A stretch of 41,425 nucleotides of DNA from an uncultured Dehalococcoidia bacterium (GTDB taxonomy: Bacteria > Chloroflexota > Dehalococcoidia > Lucifugimonadales > CAJWUJ01). A model generated the notes under the pieces. It saw only the letters and a list, made by a program, of their open reading frames with translations, had not been told where the DNA came from and did no database searches. Positions 1 to 7,083 of this stretch are shown one piece after another. The DNA lies in the NCBI GenBank assembly GCA_913047625.1, contig CAJWUJ010000012.1, positions 1-41,425 of the forward strand, written 5' to 3'. Position 1 is the stretch's first letter. Each line of letters opens with the position of its first letter. Made by a program: the position numbers and the translations under genes.

Positions 1-459
1 TCTACCGTCATTGATGTTGGATGCGGAACAGGATTGGCTGGATCAGAATTAAAGGCTCAGGGATTCACACATGTAGACGGTTTCGACATGTCTCAAGGAA
101 TGCTGCAACAGGCACAACTACTAGATATATACGGAGACATGCAGATAAATATATTAGGTGAAACCCTAGACTACCCCACAGCTTCTTATGACGCTGCTAT
201 AGCTACGGGAGTCTTCAGTGTTGGCCATGCACCAGCCAGTGGCTGGGATGAAGTAGCCCGAATCGTGAAACCTGGGGGTTACTTTGTGCTCACAATGCGA
301 CCGGATATCTTTGAATCAAGCGGATTCCAATCCAAAGAATCTGCACTGGTAGATTCAGGGAAATGGCAATTGATGCACACTACGGAACCCGAACAATTCC
401 TTGCCAAAGGTGAACCTAGCCTCTTACACGAAATACGAGTGTACCAAATTTTAAAATAG
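1..459 (+). CDS. Class I SAM-dependent methyltransferase, C-terminal part (start lies before the window)
   Basis: The reading frame is open from base 1, so the gene is cut by the window edge; the first in-frame start-like codon (TTG at 34) is internal. The first visible residues contain DVGCGTG, the glycine-rich motif I that binds S-adenosylmethionine in Rossmann-fold methyltransferases. Further on, GFDMSQGML fits the acidic loop after strand 2, YDAAIATGVF fits motif post-II, and VKPGGYFVLTMRP is the usual strand-5 segment after the motif-III loop. About 152 residues remain, so only part of the N-terminus is missing. The substrate cannot be read from the sequence. A 44-residue membrane ORF starts 10 bases downstream on the same strand and may be co-transcribed. 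Confidence 0.85.
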   Translation, partial: STVIDVGCGTGLAGSELKAQGFTHVDGFDMSQGMLQQAQLLDIYGDMQINILGETLDYPTASYDAAIATGVFSVGHAPASGWDEVARIVKPGGYFVLTMRPDIFESSGFQSKESALVDSGKWQLMHTTEPEQFLAKGEPSLLHEIRVYQILK

Positions 460-469
460 TGGAAACCTG

Positions 470-604
470 ATGAAACTTGAAGAATTATCTATATGGAACC
501 GCGAATATGAGCGTCAGCATCCTCGTATTTCTGGCTGGATTAACATTGCTTTAGGCCTTGTGACTGGAATTGTGCTTGGTCAAGTAATTTGCAAATTACT
601 CTAG
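470..604 (+). CDS. Small single-helix membrane protein, 44 aa, unknown
   Basis: ATG at 470 opens a 44-codon frame ending in TAG at 604. The N-terminal half is polar and charged (NREYERQHPRISGW), and the C-terminal half is one hydrophobic helix (INIALGLVTGIVLGQVICKLL) with glycine spacing typical of a membrane segment. The ORF sits 10 bases after the methyltransferase stop and 22 bases before the next gene, on the same strand, so it is probably a member of a short operon. The ribosome-binding site is weak (GGAAA about 6 bases upstream). No family is recognised. Tight packing and the clean amphipathic-to-hydrophobic layout are the only evidence that it is real. Confidence 0.5.
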   Translation: MKLEELSIWNREYERQHPRISGWINIALGLVTGIVLGQVICKLL

Positions 605-626
605 CCGTTTGTAGAAAGGGGATTTA

Positions 627-920
627 ATGATCACGGTCATCAGCCGACATTACTGCACACGACAGAATCTGGATGCATCCATACGCTTGCTCCATGATGC
701 TGCGGAAATCCAAAGCACCTTTAAAGGTTATATTTCAAGACAAACTCTTCAGTCACATACTAGTCATCTTGAAGTCATCACCCTGACAAGCTGGGAATCA
801 AAAGAGGACCAACAAGTATGGTTCCATAGTCAGGAGCGACAAAAGGTCTCAGAACCCACTACTAAAGGAAGCTTCTGGGAGAAGCCTCCGGAGCATGAAC
901 TTCTGGAGATACTTGGCTAA
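627..920 (+). CDS. ABM-like dimeric alpha+beta barrel protein, 97 aa
   Basis: A 97-residue protein with the size and pattern of the antibiotic-biosynthesis-monooxygenase (ABM) superfamily: an N-terminal strand MITVISRHYC, a helix with ASIRLLHDAAEIQSTFKGYISRQTL, a strand LEVITLTSWESKED and a helix with QQVWFHSQERQ. The W-E-S-K-E-D...W arrangement at the second helix is common in this fold. Family members are cofactor-free monooxygenases, haem-degrading enzymes or proteins of unknown role. No catalytic residue identifies the activity here. AAAGGGGA lies 7 bases before the ATG, a good ribosome-binding site. It is the last gene of the plus-strand group and is followed convergently by the gene at 955-1380. 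Confidence 0.7.
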   Translation: MITVISRHYCTRQNLDASIRLLHDAAEIQSTFKGYISRQTLQSHTSHLEVITLTSWESKEDQQVWFHSQERQKVSEPTTKGSFWEKPPEHELLEILG

Positions 921-954
921 TTCCTAACGCCGTACAGGCATGTTCAATACTCTG

Positions 955-1380
955 CTATGTTTTCCCGAATGTCTTATACGGAGTCCCTGGCAGAAGAGAA
1001 AAGTGTGTGTGTACCGCCAACCAGTTCTCCTCAAATTTCTGAAGGATAACTGTCGCCCGCCCAGGGCGGTTGAATGGATTTCCGTCCGCATCAAATCCAA
1101 CTGAATGCCACGGTGTAATACCCCATACAAAGTCGCCCTGCCCACTTACGATAAGTTTCTTTAACAAAAATTCAAATTCCTCCATCAAGGGCCAAATATT
1201 TTTCCATTGTTGCTCTTCTAACTCATTTAAGCTAGTAACTAAATCAACCTTCGTACCAAAAGAACAGACTTGGGGTGACACAAGCTTTCTTGCCGCTGAA
1301 AAATCCCGGGATTTACAACACACCCCGAATTCAGAAAACCACTTATATACTACATGGTAGTACTGTGTGTCTGATTGCAT
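955..1380 (-). CDS. SnoaL/NTF2-like protein, 141 aa
   Basis: The protein has the length and layout of a cone-shaped NTF2/SnoaL fold: an N-terminal helix (YKWFSEFGVCCKSRDFSAARKLVSPQVCSF), a middle helical part, then long C-terminal strands (GDFVWGITPWHSVGF, GRATVILQKFEENWLAVHTHFSLLP). The final W-x-AVHTHFSLLP strand matches calcium/calmodulin kinase II association-domain-like and SnoaL_3 members, which often bind small ligands or only dimerise. No catalytic Asp/His pair can be assigned. AAGG is 9 bases before the ATG at 1380. It lies downstream of the unknown 185-residue gene on the same strand, with a 76-base gap, so co-transcription is possible but not shown. Confidence 0.7.
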   Translation of the reverse strand: MQSDTQYYHVVYKWFSEFGVCCKSRDFSAARKLVSPQVCSFGTKVDLVTSLNELEEQQWKNIWPLMEEFEFLLKKLIVSGQGDFVWGITPWHSVGFDADGNPFNRPGRATVILQKFEENWLAVHTHFSLLPGTPYKTFGKT

Positions 1381-1456
1381 ATCTATACCTTACTTCAGTG
1401 TATCTTAAGTATTCTTCGGTTTGTCGCAGTATTTGTTAGATTGACTGCCCATATTC

Positions 1457-2014
1457 CTATACGTTACGAGGAGATGAAAGAATATAATCAGCAATCTTTT
1501 GAATCGCCTCCCATTCTGGGGGCATCGGCTGAAATTTCCTATCTACTGTGAGCGTCCACCCCTGAAAGCTATTTGACTGACTTTTGATTTCCAGATTACC
1601 AATGGCTTTCGATAAACTCTTCACTCCTTCATCAGCAGACAAAACATCTACTAAACCGGTACCCTGGTCATTACCCCGCCAAGTTACACCAACGACTTTA
1701 CCAAATAATGGAAAAGTCTTTTTTCTCACCGTCTTGATTTTCAGTTCTTGATTCTGGGGCAATGGCTTCTCATCCGGAATGCCCATCACAATCCACCACT
1801 TCGGAGGACTATCTTTACTCCGATCTCTCTTTAGAATATTAATCCATTTGACAGGACCTTCGAGAATCTCAATTATACCTAGTGACCGCTGGTACCAAGA
1901 ATTCTCTGCCTTTTCTTGAATACCTCCACGTTCAACCATTTCAACCTTGACACCTATGTGCTTCAACATCCATGCCAATTCATCCCTGGTTTTATCACGG
2001 AACCGTTCCTTCAT
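1457..2014 (-). CDS. Conserved-looking hypothetical protein, 185 aa
   Basis: I do not recognise this protein. It is soluble, basic in the N-terminal half and rich in Trp/Lys, with no signal peptide or membrane segment. Visible patches are a helix start DKTRDELAWMLKHIGVKVEMVERG, a strand-rich centre (PKWWIVMGIPDE, VVGVTWRG) and a C-terminal part with GWTLTVDRKFQPMPPEWEAIQKIADYIL. The last segment resembles the end of a substrate- or ligand-binding domain but gives no function. AAGGAG is 6 bases before the ATG at 2014, which fixes the start. The neighbouring upstream feature is tRNA-Pro on the same strand, 51 bases away. Codon use resembles that of neighbours, so there is no sign of recent transfer. 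Confidence 0.75.
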   Translation of the reverse strand: MKERFRDKTRDELAWMLKHIGVKVEMVERGGIQEKAENSWYQRSLGIIEILEGPVKWINILKRDRSKDSPPKWWIVMGIPDEKPLPQNQELKIKTVRKKTFPLFGKVVGVTWRGNDQGTGLVDVLSADEGVKSLSKAIGNLEIKSQSNSFQGWTLTVDRKFQPMPPEWEAIQKIADYILSSPRNV

Positions 2015-2065
2015 TTACCACTCCTTCAAGAAAAAAGCTTAACTACAGAGATTTGTAATAGATCT

Positions 2066-2142
2066 TGGTCGGGGTGATTGGATTCGAACCAACGACCCCT
2101 CGCACCCCATGCGAGTGCGCTACCGAACTGCGCCACACCCCG
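2066..2142 (-). tRNA. tRNA-Pro (anticodon GGG)
   Basis: On the minus strand a full cloverleaf can be drawn: acceptor CGGGGTG pairs with CACCCCG, the D arm contains AGTTCGGTAGC, the anticodon stem CTCGC/GCGAG encloses the 7-base loop ATGGGGT with anticodon GGG (codon CCC), and the T arm has GGTTCGAATCC. Discriminator A and an encoded CCA follow (2066-2068). C1-G72 is the pair expected for bacterial proline tRNAs. Confidence 0.95.
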
Positions 2143-2151
2143 ACGACTTCT

Positions 2152-2180
2152 AGAATAGCATTCCGAATTAAACTTCTCAA
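2152..2180 (-). promoter_or_regulatory. Sigma70-type promoter for tRNA-Pro
   Basis: On the minus strand TTGAGA (2175-2180) and TATTCT (2152-2157) are separated by exactly 17 bases, and TGC just before the -10 box gives an extended -10. The predicted start of transcription falls a few bases before the tRNA 5' end. Confidence 0.6.
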
Positions 2181-2223
2181 GGAATTTCCCACGGGAAAAT
2201 AGTCCTCATGTCGTCTCAAAAGA

Positions 2224-2229
2224 TATAAT
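2224..2229 (+). promoter_or_regulatory. Candidate -10 box for prfB
   Basis: A perfect TATAAT lies 68 bases before the GTG chosen as the prfB start. There is no good -35 match at 16-18 bases, so the call is tentative. A start of transcription near 2236 would leave almost no leader for the alternative ATG at 2247 and so favours the GTG at 2298. Confidence 0.35.
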
Positions 2230-2297
2230 CAGTCGTTACATGACACATGCAGCACTTTTTTGGTAAAATTACCCATATTCCCGAATCTGGTGATCTC

Positions 2298-3402
2298 GTG
2301 CAAGAACTACTGAATATCATTAAAGATTTAATATCTAAATCCAACCATATTAAGGAGAGGCTTTGACTTCGTTTCAATTCACGAAGAAATTTCTAAATTA
2401 GAGAAACAGTCAACCTCAACAGACTTCTGGACTGATACACAAAACGCTCAGGTCACAATGCAAAAGCTATCCCGCTTACAGGAAACAGTAACCCAGTGGA
2501 CCAGCATAGAGCAACGATCCCAGGATTTTCTAGGCCTTATCGAACTGGCAATGGCTGAATCCGATTCCTCACTTGCAGAAACACTTAACAAAGAGATTCA
2601 AGCTCTTTCAGCGGAACTGGAAAAGAAAGAATTTGAATTAATGTTCTCTGAGCAATATGACACACGTAATGCTCTGATCACTATCCACGCAGGTGCTGGT
2701 GGAGTAGATTCCCAAGACTGGGCACAAATGCTATTACGAATGTACTTGCGATGGGCTGAACAAAACGCTCGTAAGGCCTCTGTATTAGACATATCCCAGG
2801 GAGAGGAAGCAGGGATTAAAAGTGTCACTATAGAAATCCAGGGACATCTATCATATGGATATCTCCGGGGAGAAAAAGGCGTTCATCGACTAGTCCGTCT
2901 ATCTCCTTATGACGCAGCTCATTTACGTCACACATCGTTTGCCCTCGTCGAAGTAATGCCCGAAGCTGAAACCAAAGCTGAAGTAAATATAAGAACTGAG
3001 GAGCTAAAAATTGATACATTCAAGGCCAGTGGTGCAGGAGGGCAACACGTTCAAAAAAATTCAACTGCTATAAGAATCACTCATCTACCTACCGGAATTG
3101 TTGTGAGCTGCCAAAATGAACGATCTCAATTTCAGAACAAAGAAACAGCTATGAAAATACTGGAAGGTCGTTTAATGCAACGCCAGCTCGAAGCTCACTT
3201 GAAAAAGCAGGCTGCAATCAAAGGAGAACATGTATCACCGGAATGGGGAAATCAAATAAGAAACTACATATTGCACCCATATAAACTGGTAAAGGATAAC
3301 CGTTCTAATTACGAAACTTCTAACGTTGAAAGCATATTGGACGGTAATCTGAACGATCTGCTAGAAGCATATCTTCGCACAACTATCCGATCGGATAACT
3401 AA
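2298..3402 (+). CDS. prfB: Peptide chain release factor 2, made by programmed +1 frameshift
   Basis: RF2 reads UGA and UAA stop codons and releases the finished peptide. The gene is in two frames: 22 codons from GTG at 2298 end in CTT-TGA (2361-2366), and skipping T2364 continues as GAC TTC (D23) to the stop at 3402. The product is 367 residues, close to the usual 365. The DFW motif near residue 41, GGQ at about 247-249 and the stop-codon-reading tripeptide at about 202-204 are at family positions. That tripeptide reads SPY where RF2 normally has SPF. GGTGATC at 2289-2295 pairs with the 16S tail at correct spacing for GTG 2298; an in-frame ATG at 2247 is the alternative. Its 3' end overlaps the convergent phosphatidyltransferase gene by 4 bases. 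Confidence 0.95.
2352..2367 (+). promoter_or_regulatory. RF2 autoregulatory +1 frameshift site
   Basis: AAGGAGAGG is followed at once by CTT TGA C. AGGAG (2353-2357) ends three bases before the slippery CTT, the same spacing as in the known bacterial prfB sites. When RF2 is scarce, slow reading of the in-frame UGA lets the ribosome slip +1 from CUU to UUU and go on making RF2. Confidence 0.93.
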
Positions 3403-3986
3403 CTTTCCTTCATGCTTTGGCTAATCTGAATGAAACGCTGCACAAATGTAATCAACGATCCAACCGCGACTACTCCTAAGAATACAGGCATTAAACCCAG
3501 CAATGCTCCCAGTGTCAAAAGAATGACTCGTTCAGGTCGCGTTACTAACCCCACAGTGCCGGGAATTCCAAGTATTTCCGCCTTTGCGCGCATATAGCTA
3601 ACCAGAAAACCGAGTAATGCAGCAGTAAAGGCAAGAATAACCCCAACAGAGTCTCCTGCATCAAGATAGAAAATCAGCAATCCTAGAAATAAAGCTGATT
3701 CGCCGATCCTATCAGATACTGAGTCAAGGACTGAACCAAGTTTTGATTCACTGTTGTTCATCCGAGCTACTGCTCCATCCAACACATCAAACAAACTGGC
3801 AACTAATAATCCTATGCCTGCTGCAATAAAATAGCCAACGGAGAATAAATAAGCAACGCCTATAGTTAATAGCAGGCCTATCAGCGTAATAAGATTCGGG
3901 CCAATATGGCAGTAAATTAGAATCCTTGCTAATGGATCTACCAAAACTGGCAGAATTAGATGCTGTATTTTTTTACGTATAATCAT
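3399..3986 (-). CDS. CDP-alcohol phosphatidyltransferase, probably phosphatidylinositol-phosphate synthase
   Basis: A 195-residue integral membrane enzyme. The family signature D-x2-D-G-x2-A-R-x8-G-x3-D-x3-D is complete as DVLDGAVARMN...LGSVLDSVSDR around residues 66-93; these Asp residues hold the metals that activate the CDP-diacylglycerol phosphate. GPNLITLIG near residue 29 matches the PN-x2-T segment of phosphatidylinositol-phosphate synthases. Five or six hydrophobic helices surround the motif. By fold alone it could be PgsA (glycerol phosphate acceptor). Its place directly after a PimA-like gene and an inositol-phosphate synthase argues for inositol-1-phosphate as acceptor. It is the last gene of that operon, 20 bases after the glycosyltransferase. 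Confidence 0.85.
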   Translation of the reverse strand: MIIRKKIQHLILPVLVDPLARILIYCHIGPNLITLIGLLLTIGVAYLFSVGYFIAAGIGLLVASLFDVLDGAVARMNNSESKLGSVLDSVSDRIGESALFLGLLIFYLDAGDSVGVILAFTAALLGFLVSYMRAKAEILGIPGTVGLVTRPERVILLTLGALLGLMPVFLGVVAVGSLITFVQRFIQISQSMKES

Positions 3987-4006
3987 AAAGTGAATATACT
4001 CCTATT

Positions 4007-5116
4007 TTACAGAGAACTTAAGAGCTGCAGATAATACTCTTCAACTTGATCAGCAATAACTTCCCAGCGATATTTTACTGCTGTTTTTGGACCAGCAAGC
4101 TTCATTTTAGAACGCAGTTCTGGATCATCAATAAGTTTTGAAATCCCGTTAGCTAACGCCTCAGGATCATTGGGCTCAATCAGTAAACCTTCTTTTCCAT
4201 CTGTCAAAACATCCCTGTATCCATCTATATCAGAAGCAATAGTTGGTGTTCTTGCTGCCATAGCTTCTAAAAGTACAATGCCAAAACTTTCTCCTCCTAA
4301 TGATGGTGCACAAAAAATATCTGCTGTCTGGTAGTATTGCGGCAATTCGTTATAGGAAACTCCTCCTACAAAGACCAGATCTTGAAGATTACGAGCAGAA
4401 ATAATGCTATGACAATCAAAGTTCAGAGTACCTGGACCCACTATTATCAGTCGCAACTGAGGATATCTCCATTTCAAAATAGCATAGGCATTCAGCAAGT
4501 TCGGTAGACCTTTGCGCTTTTCCAAACGCCCTACAAATAGTAAGTTGATTTTCCCATCGTCAAACTGGGGTAACTTTGATACGCGTTTATTGAAATGGTC
4601 GAAGTCAATCCCATTGGGTATGATCGTATAATCAGCTGGAAATGATTTATCAATAAACTTCCTGGCTGGTTCAGAAACAGCAATGTGACCGTGAAGTTTG
4701 TTGTGAAATGGCCTCAGCAGAAATCCAGTAAATCGATATATGTGCTTACTTCCGTGAAATGCATGAAAAGTTCCAATATTGAGACTTTCAGATTCTTTTA
4801 ATACTACTAAAGGAACGAAAGGTGATAATGGCTCATGTAAATGAATAATATCAAACTGTTCCTTTTTCAACACCGCCCGCACTCTGGCCGTTAACCAAAC
4901 TGATAAAGATATTCTAGTAACAGTATCAACTCCAGGAAATGGAATAGGACGACCCATAGCAATCAAATTTTCGCTTCCTTCAGGAACGCTATGAACCGGA
5001 GCAATAATCTTGACCTGATGCCCTTTCAGGGTCAACTGATTCGCCAGGTGCTTCACATGAGAAACAACACCACCTGGGTAGGCATAGTCATAAGGGGAAA
5101 CTAAACATATTTTCAA
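4007..5116 (-). CDS. pimA: GT4-family glycosyltransferase, PimA-like (phosphatidylinositol mannosyltransferase)
   Basis: The 369-residue protein begins CLVSPYDYAYPGGVVSHV, the N-terminal GGV loop typical of PimA and other GT-B retaining enzymes. GRLEKRKGLPNLLNAY near residue 196 is the start of the C-terminal Rossmann domain, and PSLGGESFGIVLLEAMA (about 280-296) is the E-x7-E nucleotide-sugar site. PimA moves mannose from GDP-mannose to phosphatidylinositol at the inner face of the membrane. Assignment rests on the N-terminal match and on the operon (ino1 before it, phosphatidyltransferase after it); the sugar itself is inferred. The start is TTG at 5116, since no ATG or GTG fits and homology begins exactly there; its ribosome-binding site is weak. 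The name is provisional. Confidence 0.83.
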   Translation of the reverse strand: MKICLVSPYDYAYPGGVVSHVKHLANQLTLKGHQVKIIAPVHSVPEGSENLIAMGRPIPFPGVDTVTRISLSVWLTARVRAVLKKEQFDIIHLHEPLSPFVPLVVLKESESLNIGTFHAFHGSKHIYRFTGFLLRPFHNKLHGHIAVSEPARKFIDKSFPADYTIIPNGIDFDHFNKRVSKLPQFDDGKINLLFVGRLEKRKGLPNLLNAYAILKWRYPQLRLIIVGPGTLNFDCHSIISARNLQDLVFVGGVSYNELPQYYQTADIFCAPSLGGESFGIVLLEAMAARTPTIASDIDGYRDVLTDGKEGLLIEPNDPEALANGISKLIDDPELRSKMKLAGPKTAVKYRWEVIADQVEEYYLQLLSSL

Positions 5117-5194
5117 GGAGATTACAACCTTACAAAAGTATCTTCCGCACTAATACGGAACAACACATAACTCAGGTCTTTACACTACTGGTAC

Positions 5195-6268
5195 TTACTT
5201 CTCACTAATGAATTTTTCCACTAGATCTCGAGCGTGGTCGTCAGGATGTTGTATAGGAGGAGACTTCATAAAATAGGAACTGGGGCCCTCAAGGGTTCCA
5301 ACCAATTTACGATCGAGTCCTAGCTTTACACATCTAATAGCATCAACCACTACCCCGGCTGAGTTGGGACTGTCCCATACTTCCAACTTGAGTTCAAGAT
5401 TCAAAGGCAAATCACCAAAAGTTTTTCCCTCCATACGAATATGACACCACTTTCGATCATGTAACCACGGAACATAGTCACTGGGTCCTACGTGAACATT
5501 ATCAGGACCAAGATCATATCCAATTTGAGAAGTTACTGCATTGGTCTTCGATTCTTTCTTGGATGCCAATCTCTCTCGCTCAAGCATATTAAGGAAATCT
5601 GTATTCCCACCGAAATTCAATTGATAAGTCCTTTCCAGCTTGACTCCCCTATCCCGAAATAATTGTGTTAAGACTCGATGGGTTATTGTAGCACCCACTT
5701 GAGATTTTATGTCATCACCAATCAGTGGTAGACCTTTTTCTTTAAATCTACCTTGCCAATAATCTTCTCTGGCAATAAAAACTGGCATGCAGTTTATAAA
5801 TCCACAACCTGCAGAAAGAACCTGTTCAACATACCAGCGCGTAGCTTCTTCGCTACCAACAGGTAGATAATTAATAACTACATCCACTTTTTTTTCTTTT
5901 AATATATCGACAATATTACTTGTTGGGCCAGGAGCCTTTTCTACAACATCAGCAAGATATTTGCCGACTCCGTCGTGAGTCATACCGCGTTCCACCTTCA
6001 CACCTGTCGGTGATACGTCAAAAAACCGCGCTGTGTTATTAGGTGCTGCATAAATCGCTTCAGATAAGTCCTTACCAACCTTGTTCTTATCAATATCAAA
6101 CGCTGCAACAAAGTTGATATCACCTATGTGATAACCTCCGAGGACAGTATGCATAATACCTGGAATGAATCCATCGTCAGAAGCTTCTCGGTACTTTGAA
6201 ACACCCTGTACTAGAGATGATGCGCAGTTCCCTACGCCGATAATAGCCACATTTATCTTACCAGGCAT
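5195..6268 (-). CDS. ino1: Inositol-3-phosphate (myo-inositol-1-phosphate) synthase
   Basis: Converts glucose-6-phosphate to inositol phosphate with NAD+, the committed step of inositol lipid synthesis. From ATG 6268 the product is 357 residues, the size of the short bacterial/actinobacterial-type enzymes. It opens with [19 protein letters not shown], the NAD-binding glycine motif of the family. [33 protein letters not shown] and [13 protein letters not shown] are signature segments holding the active-site lysine and substrate loop. The frame stays open upstream to 6394, but the family start is MPGKINVA and a strong promoter lies inside the extension, so the ATG at 6268 is used. It heads the operon ino1-pimA-phosphatidyltransferase, diverging from the PHP gene. 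Confidence 0.93.
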   Translation of the reverse strand: MPGKINVAIIGVGNCASSLVQGVSKYREASDDGFIPGIMHTVLGGYHIGDINFVAAFDIDKNKVGKDLSEAIYAAPNNTARFFDVSPTGVKVERGMTHDGVGKYLADVVEKAPGPTSNIVDILKEKKVDVVINYLPVGSEEATRWYVEQVLSAGCGFINCMPVFIAREDYWQGRFKEKGLPLIGDDIKSQVGATITHRVLTQLFRDRGVKLERTYQLNFGGNTDFLNMLERERLASKKESKTNAVTSQIGYDLGPDNVHVGPSDYVPWLHDRKWCHIRMEGKTFGDLPLNLELKLEVWDSPNSAGVVVDAIRCVKLGLDRKLVGTLEGPSSYFMKSPPIQHPDDHARDLVEKFISEK

Positions 6269-6326
6269 AATAGTAGTCAATACTCCATTCAAGAAATAGT
6301 TTTCTTTAGGCACAAACCAGAGAGAA

Positions 6327-6355
6327 ATTGTACCATTATTTTGACAATCTCTCAA
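6327..6355 (-). promoter_or_regulatory. Sigma70-type promoter for the ino1 operon
   Basis: Minus strand TTGAGA (6350-6355), 17-base spacer, TACAAT (6327-6332). Transcription would begin near 6320, giving a leader of about 50 bases before the ATG at 6268. A plus-strand TTGACA at 6341-6346 overlaps it and could be the -35 of the divergent PHP gene, so the two promoters may interfere. Confidence 0.65.
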
Positions 6356-6426
6356 CCAGCATGATTGATAGCTTTCTAATTCGCATGATATCATGACCCA
6401 TTATTCATTACTCTGGAGAGCAGATT

Positions 6427-7083
6427 TTGTACGATTTCCACACACATACATTCTTGAGCGACGGTGTCTTATCCCCAATGGAGTTGATTCGGCGCGCTTT
6501 AGTCAGCGGTTACCATACAATAGCCATTACAGATCACGTAGGATTCGGCAACCAAGAACAAGTCCTTTCAATTCTAGTAGAAGACTGCTTGAGGGCATCT
6601 CGACAATGGAATATCACTGCAATTCCAGGGGTTGAGTTAACTCATGTTCCGCCTCAACTTATCGACGAAGCAGCAAGTCAAGCCAGACGATTGGGAGCTC
6701 AAATTGTCGCACTCCATGGAGAAACAATTGTAGAACCAGTAGAATCCGGTACGAATATGGCCGGAGTGAAAAGTACCAGTGTAGATATCCTAGCCCACCC
6801 AGGATTACTTACATTAGAAGAAGGCAAGATTGCAAACCAAAACAATGTATTTTTAGAACTATCTGCTAGAAAAGGTCACTCTCTTAGTAATGGCCATGTA
6901 GCAAAAATTGCTCAGCAGACTGGCGCAAGTTTAGTACTAAATTCCGATACGCATCATCCCAGTGACTTACTGAACATCGAGCATGCCACTCAAATAGCAG
7001 CAGGTGCAGGACTCGGGCAAAAAGAAATTGCACAAATTCTCAATGAAAACCCCTTACAGCTTTTAAAGAAAATATCATCTTAG
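6427..7083 (+). CDS. PHP-domain metal-dependent phosphoesterase-like protein
   Basis: A 218-residue protein with the metal-binding motifs of the PHP fold in order: FHTHTFLSDG (residues 4-13), ITDHVGFG (about 34-41), PGVELTH (about 66-72), ILAHPGL (about 123-129) and NSDTHHPSDLL (about 172-182). Free-standing PHP proteins include histidinol-phosphate phosphatases and 3',5'-nucleoside phosphatases, and the substrate cannot be told here. The last motif SDTHH resembles that of archaeal-type PHP phosphatases. The start is TTG at 6427, with GGAG about 9 bases before it. The gene runs divergently from ino1 and its 3' end overlaps truB by 4 bases. Confidence 0.85.
   Translation: MYDFHTHTFLSDGVLSPMELIRRALVSGYHTIAITDHVGFGNQEQVLSILVEDCLRASRQWNITAIPGVELTHVPPQLIDEAASQARRLGAQIVALHGETIVEPVESGTNMAGVKSTSVDILAHPGLLTLEEGKIANQNNVFLELSARKGHSLSNGHVAKIAQQTGASLVLNSDTHHPSDLLNIEHATQIAAGAGLGQKEIAQILNENPLQLLKKISS

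Noticed and set aside
2247-2297. ATG at 2247 as the start of prfB
   Set aside because: It would give an N-terminal extension not seen in RF2 and lacks a ribosome site; the GTG at 2298 has GGTGATC at the right spacing. It remains possible.
6269-6394. N-terminal extension of inositol-phosphate synthase
   Set aside because: A strong promoter lies inside it and the NAD-binding motif normally starts a few residues after MPGKIN.
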